Source: a virus. Taken from it: a stretch of DNA of 64,000 nucleotides. Below, in pieces: positions 39,879-48,232 of the stretch; position 1 is the stretch's first letter; every line of letters begins with the position of its first letter. The stretch covers positions 1-64,000 of the IMG/VR virus record IMGVR_UViG_3300017991_000008. The stretch is one strand, 5' to 3'. The notes beneath the pieces are model-generated. The model was not told the origin of the DNA. It worked only from the letters and a program-made list of their open reading frames with translations, and made no database searches. The translations under genes and the position numbers were made by a program.

Positions 39879-42412
39879 TGCTGACACCTGTAATACAGAA
39901 CCAGGACTTTTCTGAGGCTGGGGAAAACCCAGGGGACGCAGAGGACTGGTCGTTAACATATAAGGCATCCGGTCCTGGATGGGCCAACTTTGGAGAGAAT
40001 GGATCCTTGCAACCGCAGGAGAATTTTGACTGGTTTGACTGGTTTGCTCAGCTTGTGGGCGCCACAAATAGTCCATATGTTTTAAGCAATAAAGAGATAG
40101 CCGTCACCTCTATAGATGACGGTAACAATGTGTTCGAGGTTGACAATGCCGATCTGCGGTATCTAATACCTCCCGACTCCATAATCCTAGTTGAAACGGT
40201 TACCGGAAATGACACCGTGGGCGGATTTTGGAAAGTAAAAAAAGTCAACAACAAGGGAACGATGGCTATGATCTGGGTGGAAGGGGATGTTATTCTTACA
40301 CCTCCCACAACTGTGAAGCTGATAATTCCACCGACATTCTATTGTGACGTTGATGGATATGGTTGGCCGGCCAGATTAGTCGATATGACTTCCTATCCGG
40401 TGGCACCTATAGGAGCCGGGGCTAAAGCCTACTTCACTGTGAACCGTGGGTCTGTACAAGAGGTCACGTTTGCCGGTGGCGAGACTACGGCGCAGGACGT
40501 TGCCGATGTATACAACGCCCAGTTGTCCGGCGTGACGGCAACTGTTGAAAGCAATGAGTTGGTACTAGAAACAGAATCCAAGGGGTGGAACTCTCATCTG
40601 TACGTTGATGCGGGAACATCCGGGTTGACATATCCAGATTTAGAAGAACAAGGACGCGGTCAGTACGTGCAGCTCTGGGAAGAGTTTTTTGAAAACATGG
40701 CAGCGGCGACAGCCGAGGAGATCGGCATCGTTATGTTTTCCTATTGGCAGCACGCACGGGTTTCACCCAGAGCATCTTCGGACGGTGGGTGGATCAAAGT
40801 TATATCCGAGCATCAGGGGACCCAGGCTAAGCTTAAGATCGCTGGTCCACGAGGAGTTCTCCAGTCAAAGGCTAGTTGGCCGATAGCCCCCAGGGCTGGA
40901 TTAAATGCGATCCTGTTTTTCGAGCTTAACGGCACAGATTCCGTTTCGATAACACTAACGACAGGGATAACGACGGCAGAAGAGGCAGTTATCGATATAA
41001 AGGCAAAGCTGACCGAATACGATCCAACAGCGGACGCAGTGGTAGAGGGGGAACAGATTTATGTCGGTGCCTATGGATCGATAGAGTGTACGGGTGGCGG
41101 CGCCAATTTGGATATTGGATTTGAAGAAGACATTGTTTCGTATGGCGATCCGGTAGCTTTGAACATTGGCTTTTCTGATGGGGAGGTGTTCGGGGAAGAT
41201 GGCGAGCTCTGCAACGATTTTGACGATCTGGTTTATATCGTGGCTTTGTTTGGCGGTGAGGGTGTTGCAGAGCAGTTTGACTGGGGACAGCATTTTGAAT
41301 CGCTAGAAGAGGCTGGCAGCCTACCTGGTGAAATCGAGAATTGGCTACTGGAAGCCAGTACAGCCAACATAGCACAGGTGAACCAAGCAAATAACGAGAT
41401 TTCGATTCCGACATCCAAGATAAAGGCTTATCGATTCCGTTCCAAATTAGAGATTTCGGATTCTACAGGCAATGACGGCGAATATACGGTGGACTCTGTG
41501 GTCAGCATGGGACTTCTGTCTAACATAATATTGGCGGAACAACTACCAGATTCAACGGCGGACGGTGTGGCTTCACCTAAGACCTGGCTACAGGATAATG
41601 ACACCTTTGAAGATGGCTGGGGTGGGAACTTTGAGGATGGTTGGAAAAATCCACGGCTGTCCATGGGCAAGGTTTTTGGTGAACCGATATCCTTTCCTTT
41701 ACAGATAGATGCAAACAGAAATATTCTTTGGCTGGCCGTAGAAGAAACAACCATGGTTTCTCTCCAAATCGAAGGCAAGGAGTATCAGGGGATCGGGGAA
41801 TTGGTGACTGAACTCAATGATAAGCTGGACGGGGTTGGACTTTTTGGGGCTTTTTCATTTTCCTATTTGGACGGACCAGATGATTCGTATCGTTTGACGT
41901 TTGGCTACAATCCCAACGGGGGCGATTTTAATTCACACGAATCGTTCTTTGCTGTGGAATCTACACGTCAACGTGGAAAAGACATTCGCCCATACATTGG
42001 ACTAGCAAACCTGTCACCCGAATCCAAAGAACGTTTCGTTATTTATCCTCGTTCAATGTTTGATACGATAAACGGAGCAGGTCCCAAGTCCGGAGAACTA
42101 ACAGACGAGGATGCTTTTTTGGTGGATCCCTATAGTTGGGTGGCATGGCAGATAGACGAGGATCCCAAGACAGAGATTAAATACGCATTGGAAAACGGTG
42201 ACAGAATAAGTTCTTTTAACGAATCAGAACCTAGTTTGGAAACCTCGTATGTCGAGAATTTTATTATCGATGGGTGGGGTGGGGCAAATATCTATGTTTC
42301 CCTGGATCCAGATCTTCCAGAGGGACCACCGACGTTCAGTGATTTTGGACTTTTTAATGAAGATCCCGGTCCGTCTACAAACTATGAGAGTTTCGAGACC
42401 GGGTGGTCATAA
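39878..42412 (+). CDS. large baseplate/tail protein with three beta-module copies
   Basis: 844 residues. Short acidic/aromatic stretches recur (NFDWFDWFAQ, FDWGQHFESLEE, TFEDGWGGNFEDGW, NYESFETGWS), suggesting old internal duplication. Module copies occur at about residues 172-256 (SYPVAP ... AYFTVN, TTAQDVADVYNAQL, LVLETE) and 335-415 (SWPIAP ... ILFFELN, TTAEEAVIDIKAKL, IECTGGGAN). A weak third lies at 606-708 (SFPLQI ... ILWLAVE). It is wedged between J and smaller tail genes, where gpI is often found, but the I-like domain is instead in 46090. Baseplate periphery is the likely place. Confidence 0.65.
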   Translation: MLTPVIQNQDFSEAGENPGDAEDWSLTYKASGPGWANFGENGSLQPQENFDWFDWFAQLVGATNSPYVLSNKEIAVTSIDDGNNVFEVDNADLRYLIPPDSIILVETVTGNDTVGGFWKVKKVNNKGTMAMIWVEGDVILTPPTTVKLIIPPTFYCDVDGYGWPARLVDMTSYPVAPIGAGAKAYFTVNRGSVQEVTFAGGETTAQDVADVYNAQLSGVTATVESNELVLETESKGWNSHLYVDAGTSGLTYPDLEEQGRGQYVQLWEEFFENMAAATAEEIGIVMFSYWQHARVSPRASSDGGWIKVISEHQGTQAKLKIAGPRGVLQSKASWPIAPRAGLNAILFFELNGTDSVSITLTTGITTAEEAVIDIKAKLTEYDPTADAVVEGEQIYVGAYGSIECTGGGANLDIGFEEDIVSYGDPVALNIGFSDGEVFGEDGELCNDFDDLVYIVALFGGEGVAEQFDWGQHFESLEEAGSLPGEIENWLLEASTANIAQVNQANNEISIPTSKIKAYRFRSKLEISDSTGNDGEYTVDSVVSMGLLSNIILAEQLPDSTADGVASPKTWLQDNDTFEDGWGGNFEDGWKNPRLSMGKVFGEPISFPLQIDANRNILWLAVEETTMVSLQIEGKEYQGIGELVTELNDKLDGVGLFGAFSFSYLDGPDDSYRLTFGYNPNGGDFNSHESFFAVESTRQRGKDIRPYIGLANLSPESKERFVIYPRSMFDTINGAGPKSGELTDEDAFLVDPYSWVAWQIDEDPKTEIKYALENGDRISSFNESEPSLETSYVENFIIDGWGGANIYVSLDPDLPEGPPTFSDFGLFNEDPGPSTNYESFETGWS

Positions 42413-42423
42413 CGGAGGCCGTG

Positions 42424-43152
42424 ATGAGCTCACAAGACTGGCAAGAACTAAGCAACTCTTTGGGATCGGGTATTGTAAAAAGGGGCGCAACCGAAGCGAT
42501 TACACCGCCATCCGGGGGTGGAACCCACATGTACGGGATGAACTCGTTGCAGGCAGCCTCGGGAGTGGTGGGTCTTTACTACAATAAAGACAACTTCGCC
42601 CCAGCGGTAAAGGGAGCAAGTGTCCGTGGGGTGGTTCAAAGGGTAGGCGGAGCCAGGGCAACGGGATTTGCTCCATTTCTTTTTCTGTGCCTTAGTGGTG
42701 CTGACACAAACGACAAAGGCTATCTGCTCGGGCTCGAGGATGTGGATCCGTATCGGATAGTTCTAACCAAGGGAGATTTGCTCACGGGAATACAGGAGAC
42801 CGCTGACCAAACATACCTAAGACGTTCTGATGATCAGTATCGAATTCAAGACGGGGCTGTTCACCAACTACGGCTGGATGCCGTTCTACAACCGAATGGT
42901 GACGTGGTGTTGAAGGTTATGGAGAACGACATTTCTACCAACGATGTGGATAACCCAGTGTGGACACCTGTTGACGGCATGTCCTTGTTCGTAGATGACG
43001 TCCTTGGTCTAAACGGCTATCAGGCGATGGGACTAACAGGGTCAGACGCGGAACCATATTCGGGAGGGTACATGGGTTTCGCCACCACATTCTACAACCA
43101 GGTGGCCGTGGCTACGGCGTTTGATTACTTGCAATTTAGAAGGCAGGTTTAA
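42424..43152 (+). CDS. tail-region protein, 242 aa, lectin-like texture
   Basis: Start set at ATG 42424 because GGAGG lies 6 bases upstream; GTG 42403 in the same frame would overlap the previous gene. Beta-rich chain (HQLRLDAVLQPNGDVVLKVME in two strands, SGGYMGFATTFYNQVAVATAF), resembling concanavalin-type sandwich proteins. Possibly a carbohydrate-binding accessory protein; no family recognised. Confidence 0.6.
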   Translation: MSSQDWQELSNSLGSGIVKRGATEAITPPSGGGTHMYGMNSLQAASGVVGLYYNKDNFAPAVKGASVRGVVQRVGGARATGFAPFLFLCLSGADTNDKGYLLGLEDVDPYRIVLTKGDLLTGIQETADQTYLRRSDDQYRIQDGAVHQLRLDAVLQPNGDVVLKVMENDISTNDVDNPVWTPVDGMSLFVDDVLGLNGYQAMGLTGSDAEPYSGGYMGFATTFYNQVAVATAFDYLQFRRQV

Positions 43153-43601
43153 TGACCCAGGTTTCACCACCGTCCGTTGAGGGCAGAGGATCGGAAAGAC
43201 CCTTGCCTCCACCTTTATTGGACCCGGATTCGGTTGAAGAGGTGCCAGCTTTCATTCAATCACCTGGCACACTATCGGGAAGGGTAGAAAACGCCGATGG
43301 CACCTTTTCTTTTGTTTTGGGCGATCTTGCTAGCTTGCGGTATGAAGAATTTTTAACCGACGACTATATCGAAGTATGGCAAAACGTGAATTTGACCAAG
43401 ATGGACAAGGTGATAACCAGCGCAAATATTCCATCGACTCCGGCTGCAGATGACTGGGCTCTGCAAATTCTGATCGATTCCACGGTTTTTGCAGAGAAGA
43501 TATTTCCGCAAAGGGTCGAACCGACAAAGATTTATCTGACAGCGCCAGTATCGAGACAATTTGGTGTGTCTCGGGTTGCTGTGCGCTTAGTTAGGAGATA
43601 G
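43152..43601 (+). CDS. small tail-region beta protein, 149 aa
   Basis: TAATG overlap with the preceding gene. Pro-rich N-terminus (PPSVEGRGSERPLPPPLLDP), then a beta domain with WALQILIDSTVFAEKIFP and SRVAVRLVRR. No recognised family; probably a baseplate or fibre accessory. Confidence 0.6.
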   Translation: MTQVSPPSVEGRGSERPLPPPLLDPDSVEEVPAFIQSPGTLSGRVENADGTFSFVLGDLASLRYEEFLTDDYIEVWQNVNLTKMDKVITSANIPSTPAADDWALQILIDSTVFAEKIFPQRVEPTKIYLTAPVSRQFGVSRVAVRLVRR

Positions 43602-43603
43602 AG

Positions 43604-44659
43604 ATGCCAGAGATTGTGATCGATGTAGCAGGCGAATCTGCGGGTGTTCCTGGGGTATCTAGGATCTTTCCGTTCTTTAAGATAGACCCCACCGGACCAC
43701 TGGTGACACTATCACTGGACGACAATACTGACATCACTGAATACGACTGGGAACTTATTCCCCCATATGGGTCAAGTGCCGTATTGGACGATCCCACTAG
43801 TGCGACACCCACGTTTACTCCAACCGGTGGTGTTCCTGGATCTTATCTGGTTTATTGCAGGATCAATGAAGAGTTAGATCTCGACGGCAATGGCGTTGCG
43901 TGGCGTACAAAAATTAGGGGAATTCGAATACCGGGCCTCGGGGAAACGATTGAGTTCGGATCTAGGGGTTGGGACACAGCAATGCGGAAAGTGATCCAGA
44001 TAGTAGAAGAGATGGAAGATGGCGTTCGACAAAGGGCGTGTCTGGATTATGTGGACGCAACGGCAGCTCCACCCACCGAAGTGAGTGGGGACAGATACAT
44101 TCTAGACGACTCTGGGGCTCCTCACGCGGATTGGGATGGTGCCTCGCAGTTGGATATCGTCGAATTCGATGGGGACGTGTGGGTACCACATACACCGGAA
44201 GAGGGGTGGATCGCCCTGGTCGATTCGGCAGGAAAGGACATGTTGTTCGTCGATGATGGTTCGCCAGCCTGGGAATATCGCCCATTGGCCGAGAAGTTTT
44301 TCGATGATGAATACTCCAGCGGATCTGTGGCCGGCAGTGGGGGATCCTGGAAACAGCAGGTTCAAACATTGATCGATGCCGATACAGGTCTTTTCCAATT
44401 TGTTGGAGTAGAAATGACATCCGGCACGTCATCGAGTACAGACATTGAGGTCTGGAACGGTGACCCTGATGGTGCTGGAGAGCGGATTTATTATAAATTG
44501 GCCAAAGATCTAACCGCAGGTGACCATATAGATGCCAGTGTCTGGTGGAATTATAAGCCATTGCAGGTGTCCGGCGAGTTCTATTTGCGCCTGGTAAACC
44601 ATGGGGCTGCTGCCGCAGAATACGATTTCAGGGTTCGGTTTAAAAACGACTCTGAATAA
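43604..44659 (+). CDS. tail protein with PKD-like and DUF2793-like domains
   Basis: 351 residues. Residues 25-90 resemble a PKD/Ig-like fold (DITEYDWELIPPYGSSAVL, PTFTPTGGVPGSYLVYCRI). Residues 145-225 have the DUF2793-like series ATAAPPTEVSGDRYILDDSG, QLDIVEFDGDVWVPHTPEEG, GKDMLFVDDGSPAWEYRP (each in part), which occurs in phage fibres. The end is a beta sandwich. A fibre or receptor-binding accessory is likely. Confidence 0.65.
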   Translation: MPEIVIDVAGESAGVPGVSRIFPFFKIDPTGPLVTLSLDDNTDITEYDWELIPPYGSSAVLDDPTSATPTFTPTGGVPGSYLVYCRINEELDLDGNGVAWRTKIRGIRIPGLGETIEFGSRGWDTAMRKVIQIVEEMEDGVRQRACLDYVDATAAPPTEVSGDRYILDDSGAPHADWDGASQLDIVEFDGDVWVPHTPEEGWIALVDSAGKDMLFVDDGSPAWEYRPLAEKFFDDEYSSGSVAGSGGSWKQQVQTLIDADTGLFQFVGVEMTSGTSSSTDIEVWNGDPDGAGERIYYKLAKDLTAGDHIDASVWWNYKPLQVSGEFYLRLVNHGAAAAEYDFRVRFKNDSE

Positions 44660-44670
44660 GGAGGGAACCA

Positions 44671-44877
44671 ATGTCTTTCGATTTTAACGTAGGAGATACG
44701 GTAAACGCCGTTGACGGAAGTCGGACATTACAGGGAGAAGTGACCCGCATCAACACCAAGATGGTCGAGGATGCCGAGGTGGGGATCGCGGTTGAGATTA
44801 AAAGGTCGGGTGGTTCGTGTATTGAAATACCGGCTGATTCAGAGGGTACTTTTGATCATATAAGCAAGGTGGTGTGA
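44671..44877 (+). CDS. small SH3/KOW-like protein, 68 aa
   Basis: ATG 44671 behind AAGGAGG. VGDTVNAVDGSRTLQGEVTRI is the typical opening of a small beta-barrel (KOW/SH3 type). The rest continues as short strands. Role in the tail unknown. Confidence 0.6.
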   Translation: MSFDFNVGDTVNAVDGSRTLQGEVTRINTKMVEDAEVGIAVEIKRSGGSCIEIPADSEGTFDHISKVV

Positions 44878-44878
44878 T

Positions 44879-45901
44879 ATGTCTCTTCCAGCAAAAGTAA
44901 AAACTTGGAACTTCTCGGTCAATCATGACGTCAGCGAAGCGACTTTGGCCGATACCTGTAAACACGGCATCTTTCAAATGAAGGAAGCGTTGATCTCCTT
45001 TGCACAGTGGGCTGGCGTCGCCTCTTCTAATTCAAGTTCGGTGAAAAACATTGGGGACGGAGGAGACGTGGATTTGTGGGATGCATGGGCCACGGATATC
45101 GTCAACGGTGCCGGGGCTCATTCCTGGGTAGTTCTCGAGAATAGTGTTACAGGCGCACAACTCTGTTTCGACATGCTGAGTGCCAGCGTGAATTACATCG
45201 ACATTGTGTATTCAGCCACGGGTGCTTTTAATGCCGATGGAACCACGTCAGCAAGGCCCACTGATTCGGAATCGATTTACATTCATGACACCAAGCTTTG
45301 GGCCCCCTCGGCCATGGATGGCATGGTTGTGAATGCAATGTGCTCCAATGATGGTAAAATAACGAGATGCTATTTCCATGAAACTGACGGGGCTTCAAGG
45401 GGAGGTTTATTTTTTGGATTAGAAGAGATGGCAGGCGTGCCAAGTCAGTGGAACAGTTCCATTCCCCAAGCTGTTCTGAGGGAAGATGTGAATGTAAGCG
45501 TTGCCACAAGTCCCACAGGTCAAACTCCAAAGGTTACCTCTTTCGATAACACAACAGAGCAGAACTACATGTACCTCGAGGACGATACTCCATATGAGGG
45601 TTGGAACCTGGCGTATCTAACGACCGAGTGCTATCATCAGTGGTCTGGAGATCAAGGTAATCCGCTTTATGAAGTGAACTCCGATATGGATTGGAACGAC
45701 GGGTTCCCAATTACTGCCATGGGATTGTTCAGGGTCACATCACCCAGACAAGGCGGCATGGGTGCGTTCCAAGATATTTATTTAGCACCCGAAGCACATC
45801 AGTCTTTAACCAGTTACCCAGATGACGCGAGTTATCAGTGGGTGAAATGGGGTTGTTTCTTTGTTCCGTGGAATGGAACGGCACCTGTGGAGGCACCGTA
45901 A
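44879..45901 (+). CDS. tail-region protein, 340 aa, unknown
   Basis: Beta-rich protein with aromatic and Ser/Asn-rich loops. Segments: KHGIFQMKEALISFAQWAG, HSWVVLENSVTGAQLCFDML, LYEVNSDMDWNDGFP, YLAPEAHQSLTSYPDDASYQ (in parts). The pattern recalls tail proteins of other large phages with no named domain. TAATG overlap with the small downstream gene. Confidence 0.6.
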   Translation: MSLPAKVKTWNFSVNHDVSEATLADTCKHGIFQMKEALISFAQWAGVASSNSSSVKNIGDGGDVDLWDAWATDIVNGAGAHSWVVLENSVTGAQLCFDMLSASVNYIDIVYSATGAFNADGTTSARPTDSESIYIHDTKLWAPSAMDGMVVNAMCSNDGKITRCYFHETDGASRGGLFFGLEEMAGVPSQWNSSIPQAVLREDVNVSVATSPTGQTPKVTSFDNTTEQNYMYLEDDTPYEGWNLAYLTTECYHQWSGDQGNPLYEVNSDMDWNDGFPITAMGLFRVTSPRQGGMGAFQDIYLAPEAHQSLTSYPDDASYQWVKWGCFFVPWNGTAPVEAP

Positions 45902-46077
45902 TGGCCGATAGCACAGCAGGCAAAGCCAGTAATTTAACAATGGGCCAGAGCAAGGGTGCAACGAAAGATCCTTTGCCCTCCAGAACATCTGGTTTAAACA
46001 AGGGGCTTGCAGGACCCAGGGGAGAAGGTGGAGAGATAATCAGGGATTTTCCGTTGCTAAGTAGAGACGCACCATAG
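45901..46077 (+). CDS. very small tail-region protein, 58 aa
   Basis: ATG 45901 lies in a TAATG junction; the frame is also open from 45838. The product is Ser/Gly/Lys-rich and low in hydrophobic residues, so probably disordered. Coding status rests on the stop-start overlap and codon pattern. Confidence 0.5.
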   Translation: MADSTAGKASNLTMGQSKGATKDPLPSRTSGLNKGLAGPRGEGGEIIRDFPLLSRDAP

Positions 46078-46089
46078 TAGGAATGATGA

Positions 46090-48219
46090 ATGACTAGCGT
46101 TCTAGTACCATATGCCCAGCTTGACTCCATTTTGGAGGAGTTCACCGATGCCACTTTGTGGCTAGTGGTGATGAATCCGGGTATCGATGAAGAGAACGTC
46201 GAGAAGGACGAAAGCTTGGTCCTTCGTGCTGTTCTTCCCAAAGAGGATCCGGCCACTGCCGATCTGTCAACACTCTCGATTCTGATACAGATAAACCGCG
46301 GTTCTGGTTGGGAAACCATCTACGAAGATGGAACTTTTGCCGCTCCATGGGATGTGTCTAGCACCGTGACCGACAGCGGGGGGGGGTCTTTGTATACCTA
46401 CCGTGAGGTTGCTTGCATACCCGGTGAAGATGTTTTTCCAGACAGCTCCACTGTCCAAGTTCGAATAGCAGCGACCAGGGAGCTTCCGACAGAGGGCTGG
46501 GCAGAGTTTTCATGGGGGACCGGTGGGTGGGGAACTGGTAACCTGGGAGGCGTAGCAGAAGCATCCGAATCGTTCTCTTTTACCATTTTGGACGAGACGG
46601 CACCGCAGGCGCTCTTAGTAGAAGCCATAGGGCGCCAAACTATCCGGGTGACCTATTCTGAGTCCATGGCTCCATTAACGGAAGACGGTGAAGCCAGTGT
46701 GGTTTCAACGGTACCTGCTGCTTCATGGCCAGCCTCGAGTTCGTTACCCTGGGAATTTCAGGTGGTGGTCAACGGAGTTCAGCAGACAGTGTCCATTGAC
46801 GACACCATGGTTTCCGGTACCGACGTGCTCCCCGAAGAGGTGTCATTTTCCCTATCTGCCTTGCTAGAAGGAGTAACAGCCGAGGATGACGGGAGCCTGG
46901 TGACTTTGTCTACGTCCCTGAGCGGGGACAATGCCACCCTGCAGGTGGTCGGAGGAAATGGTGCTACCATACTCGGCTTCCCCGATTTGGAGGCTGTGGG
47001 GGCGTACAAAGGGGTTCTGGACGCAGCCAACTATAGTGTCACCCGTCATAACGTCTACCCCAATCCGGCTGTAAATTTAGAAATAGAATCGGCAGCATTC
47101 GAAGAAGATTCGACCTCGGTAGTTGAATTGACTACCCAATGGCCTATGACTCATAATGCGCCGTATAAACTTCGCATAGATGGAGATATTACCGACACAT
47201 CCGGGAACGTGATAGATTCAACCACCCTGGTTCATGATTTTATTGGATTCAAACCGGACTGGCCGGATAGGCGCGACACCGAGATAACACTTCCGCAGGT
47301 TATATGGGATCACGACGAAGATCAGGTCATGAGAGCAATCGTCAACATCTGGCAGGAATACTTGGACCAGACAGTAGACGACTATGATGAACTCTGGAAT
47401 TACTTTTCTGCTGATGACATACCGGCAGAGCTCTTGGAGTTGGCCCTGGCGGATATGGGCAACCCGTTTGACTGGGCGGAGTTGGATCTTGATGAATCTG
47501 AAAAAAGGAAACTGCTGGATCTGTTGCCGGAAATTTACGCTTCCAAGGGGCTCGGACCCGGTATAGAATCGGTCGTCTACTTGCTACTGACCGTACCTGT
47601 ACAGGTGGAACCACATATTGAAAACGGTTGGAGACTTGGATTGGACACACTGGGAGACAGTGATCCGGCCATGGTACGCTGTGCCAACCCGGGACCGTAC
47701 GACTTGACGGGTGGGGGTTCGTTGACCGTCGAAGTAAATGAGGGGGATGAGCAGACCATAGTCTTAGACGAGGACGATTTTGACGATCCTTCCGTGGCTA
47801 CCACGTTGGAGGTCGTAGCAATCATCGACGCGCAATTGGATGGTGGCGGGGCGGAACCGTCGGATGATGGTTCGGGCCCTAAAATGATCATCTATTCTGA
47901 ATACTACGGACCAGGGGGAGCAATACAGGTAACAGGGGGCACCGCAAACACCGAGTTCGGATTCGATACCAGTTTACATTCGAGTTCAGGAGGTTGTCGG
48001 CTGGCCCCAGGGGATCCCAAATCCCTCCGAACATTTGATCTAGTTTATGGCGATGTGATACCGTCAGAAGAGCAGATCATATTGATTCGGAGGATCGCCA
48101 AATATATGAAAGCGGCAAGTGAATTTGTCGGGACAATCAGACCCACGAAGGTCTACGAGGCAAGTGACCGCTGGAAACTGGGAGGCTCTACTCTCGGCGT
48201 AGACACTGTGATCGGCTAG
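46090..48219 (+). CDS. tail protein I-like (P2 gpI) fused to Ig-like domains and beta modules
   Basis: 709 residues. The first 170 residues are Ig-like strands (STLSILIQINRGSGWETIYE, VQVRIAATRELPTEGW). A Big/fibronectin-like unit follows (VEAIGRQTIRVTYSESM). Module copies lie at about 219-300 (LPWEFQVVVNGVQQTVSI ... LGFPDLEAVG) and 536-627 (GGSLTVEVNEGDEQTIVLD, VVAIIDAQLDGG, IQVTGGTAN). Residues 405-520 carry the I-like core: QEYLDQTVDDYDELWNYF, SEKRKLLDLLPEIYASKGLG, GIESVVYLLLTVPVQVEP. gpI anchors the fibre to the baseplate; the fibre gene follows. Confidence 0.7.
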   Translation: MTSVLVPYAQLDSILEEFTDATLWLVVMNPGIDEENVEKDESLVLRAVLPKEDPATADLSTLSILIQINRGSGWETIYEDGTFAAPWDVSSTVTDSGGGSLYTYREVACIPGEDVFPDSSTVQVRIAATRELPTEGWAEFSWGTGGWGTGNLGGVAEASESFSFTILDETAPQALLVEAIGRQTIRVTYSESMAPLTEDGEASVVSTVPAASWPASSSLPWEFQVVVNGVQQTVSIDDTMVSGTDVLPEEVSFSLSALLEGVTAEDDGSLVTLSTSLSGDNATLQVVGGNGATILGFPDLEAVGAYKGVLDAANYSVTRHNVYPNPAVNLEIESAAFEEDSTSVVELTTQWPMTHNAPYKLRIDGDITDTSGNVIDSTTLVHDFIGFKPDWPDRRDTEITLPQVIWDHDEDQVMRAIVNIWQEYLDQTVDDYDELWNYFSADDIPAELLELALADMGNPFDWAELDLDESEKRKLLDLLPEIYASKGLGPGIESVVYLLLTVPVQVEPHIENGWRLGLDTLGDSDPAMVRCANPGPYDLTGGGSLTVEVNEGDEQTIVLDEDDFDDPSVATTLEVVAIIDAQLDGGGAEPSDDGSGPKMIIYSEYYGPGGAIQVTGGTANTEFGFDTSLHSSSGGCRLAPGDPKSLRTFDLVYGDVIPSEEQIILIRRIAKYMKAASEFVGTIRPTKVYEASDRWKLGGSTLGVDTVIG

Positions 48220-48232
48220 GAGGCTATACAAA

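Noticed and set aside
43962-44561. Minus-strand 199-codon frame
   Set aside because: Pro/His/Arg-rich composition typical of antisense reading of an acidic beta-rich protein; no initiation signal.
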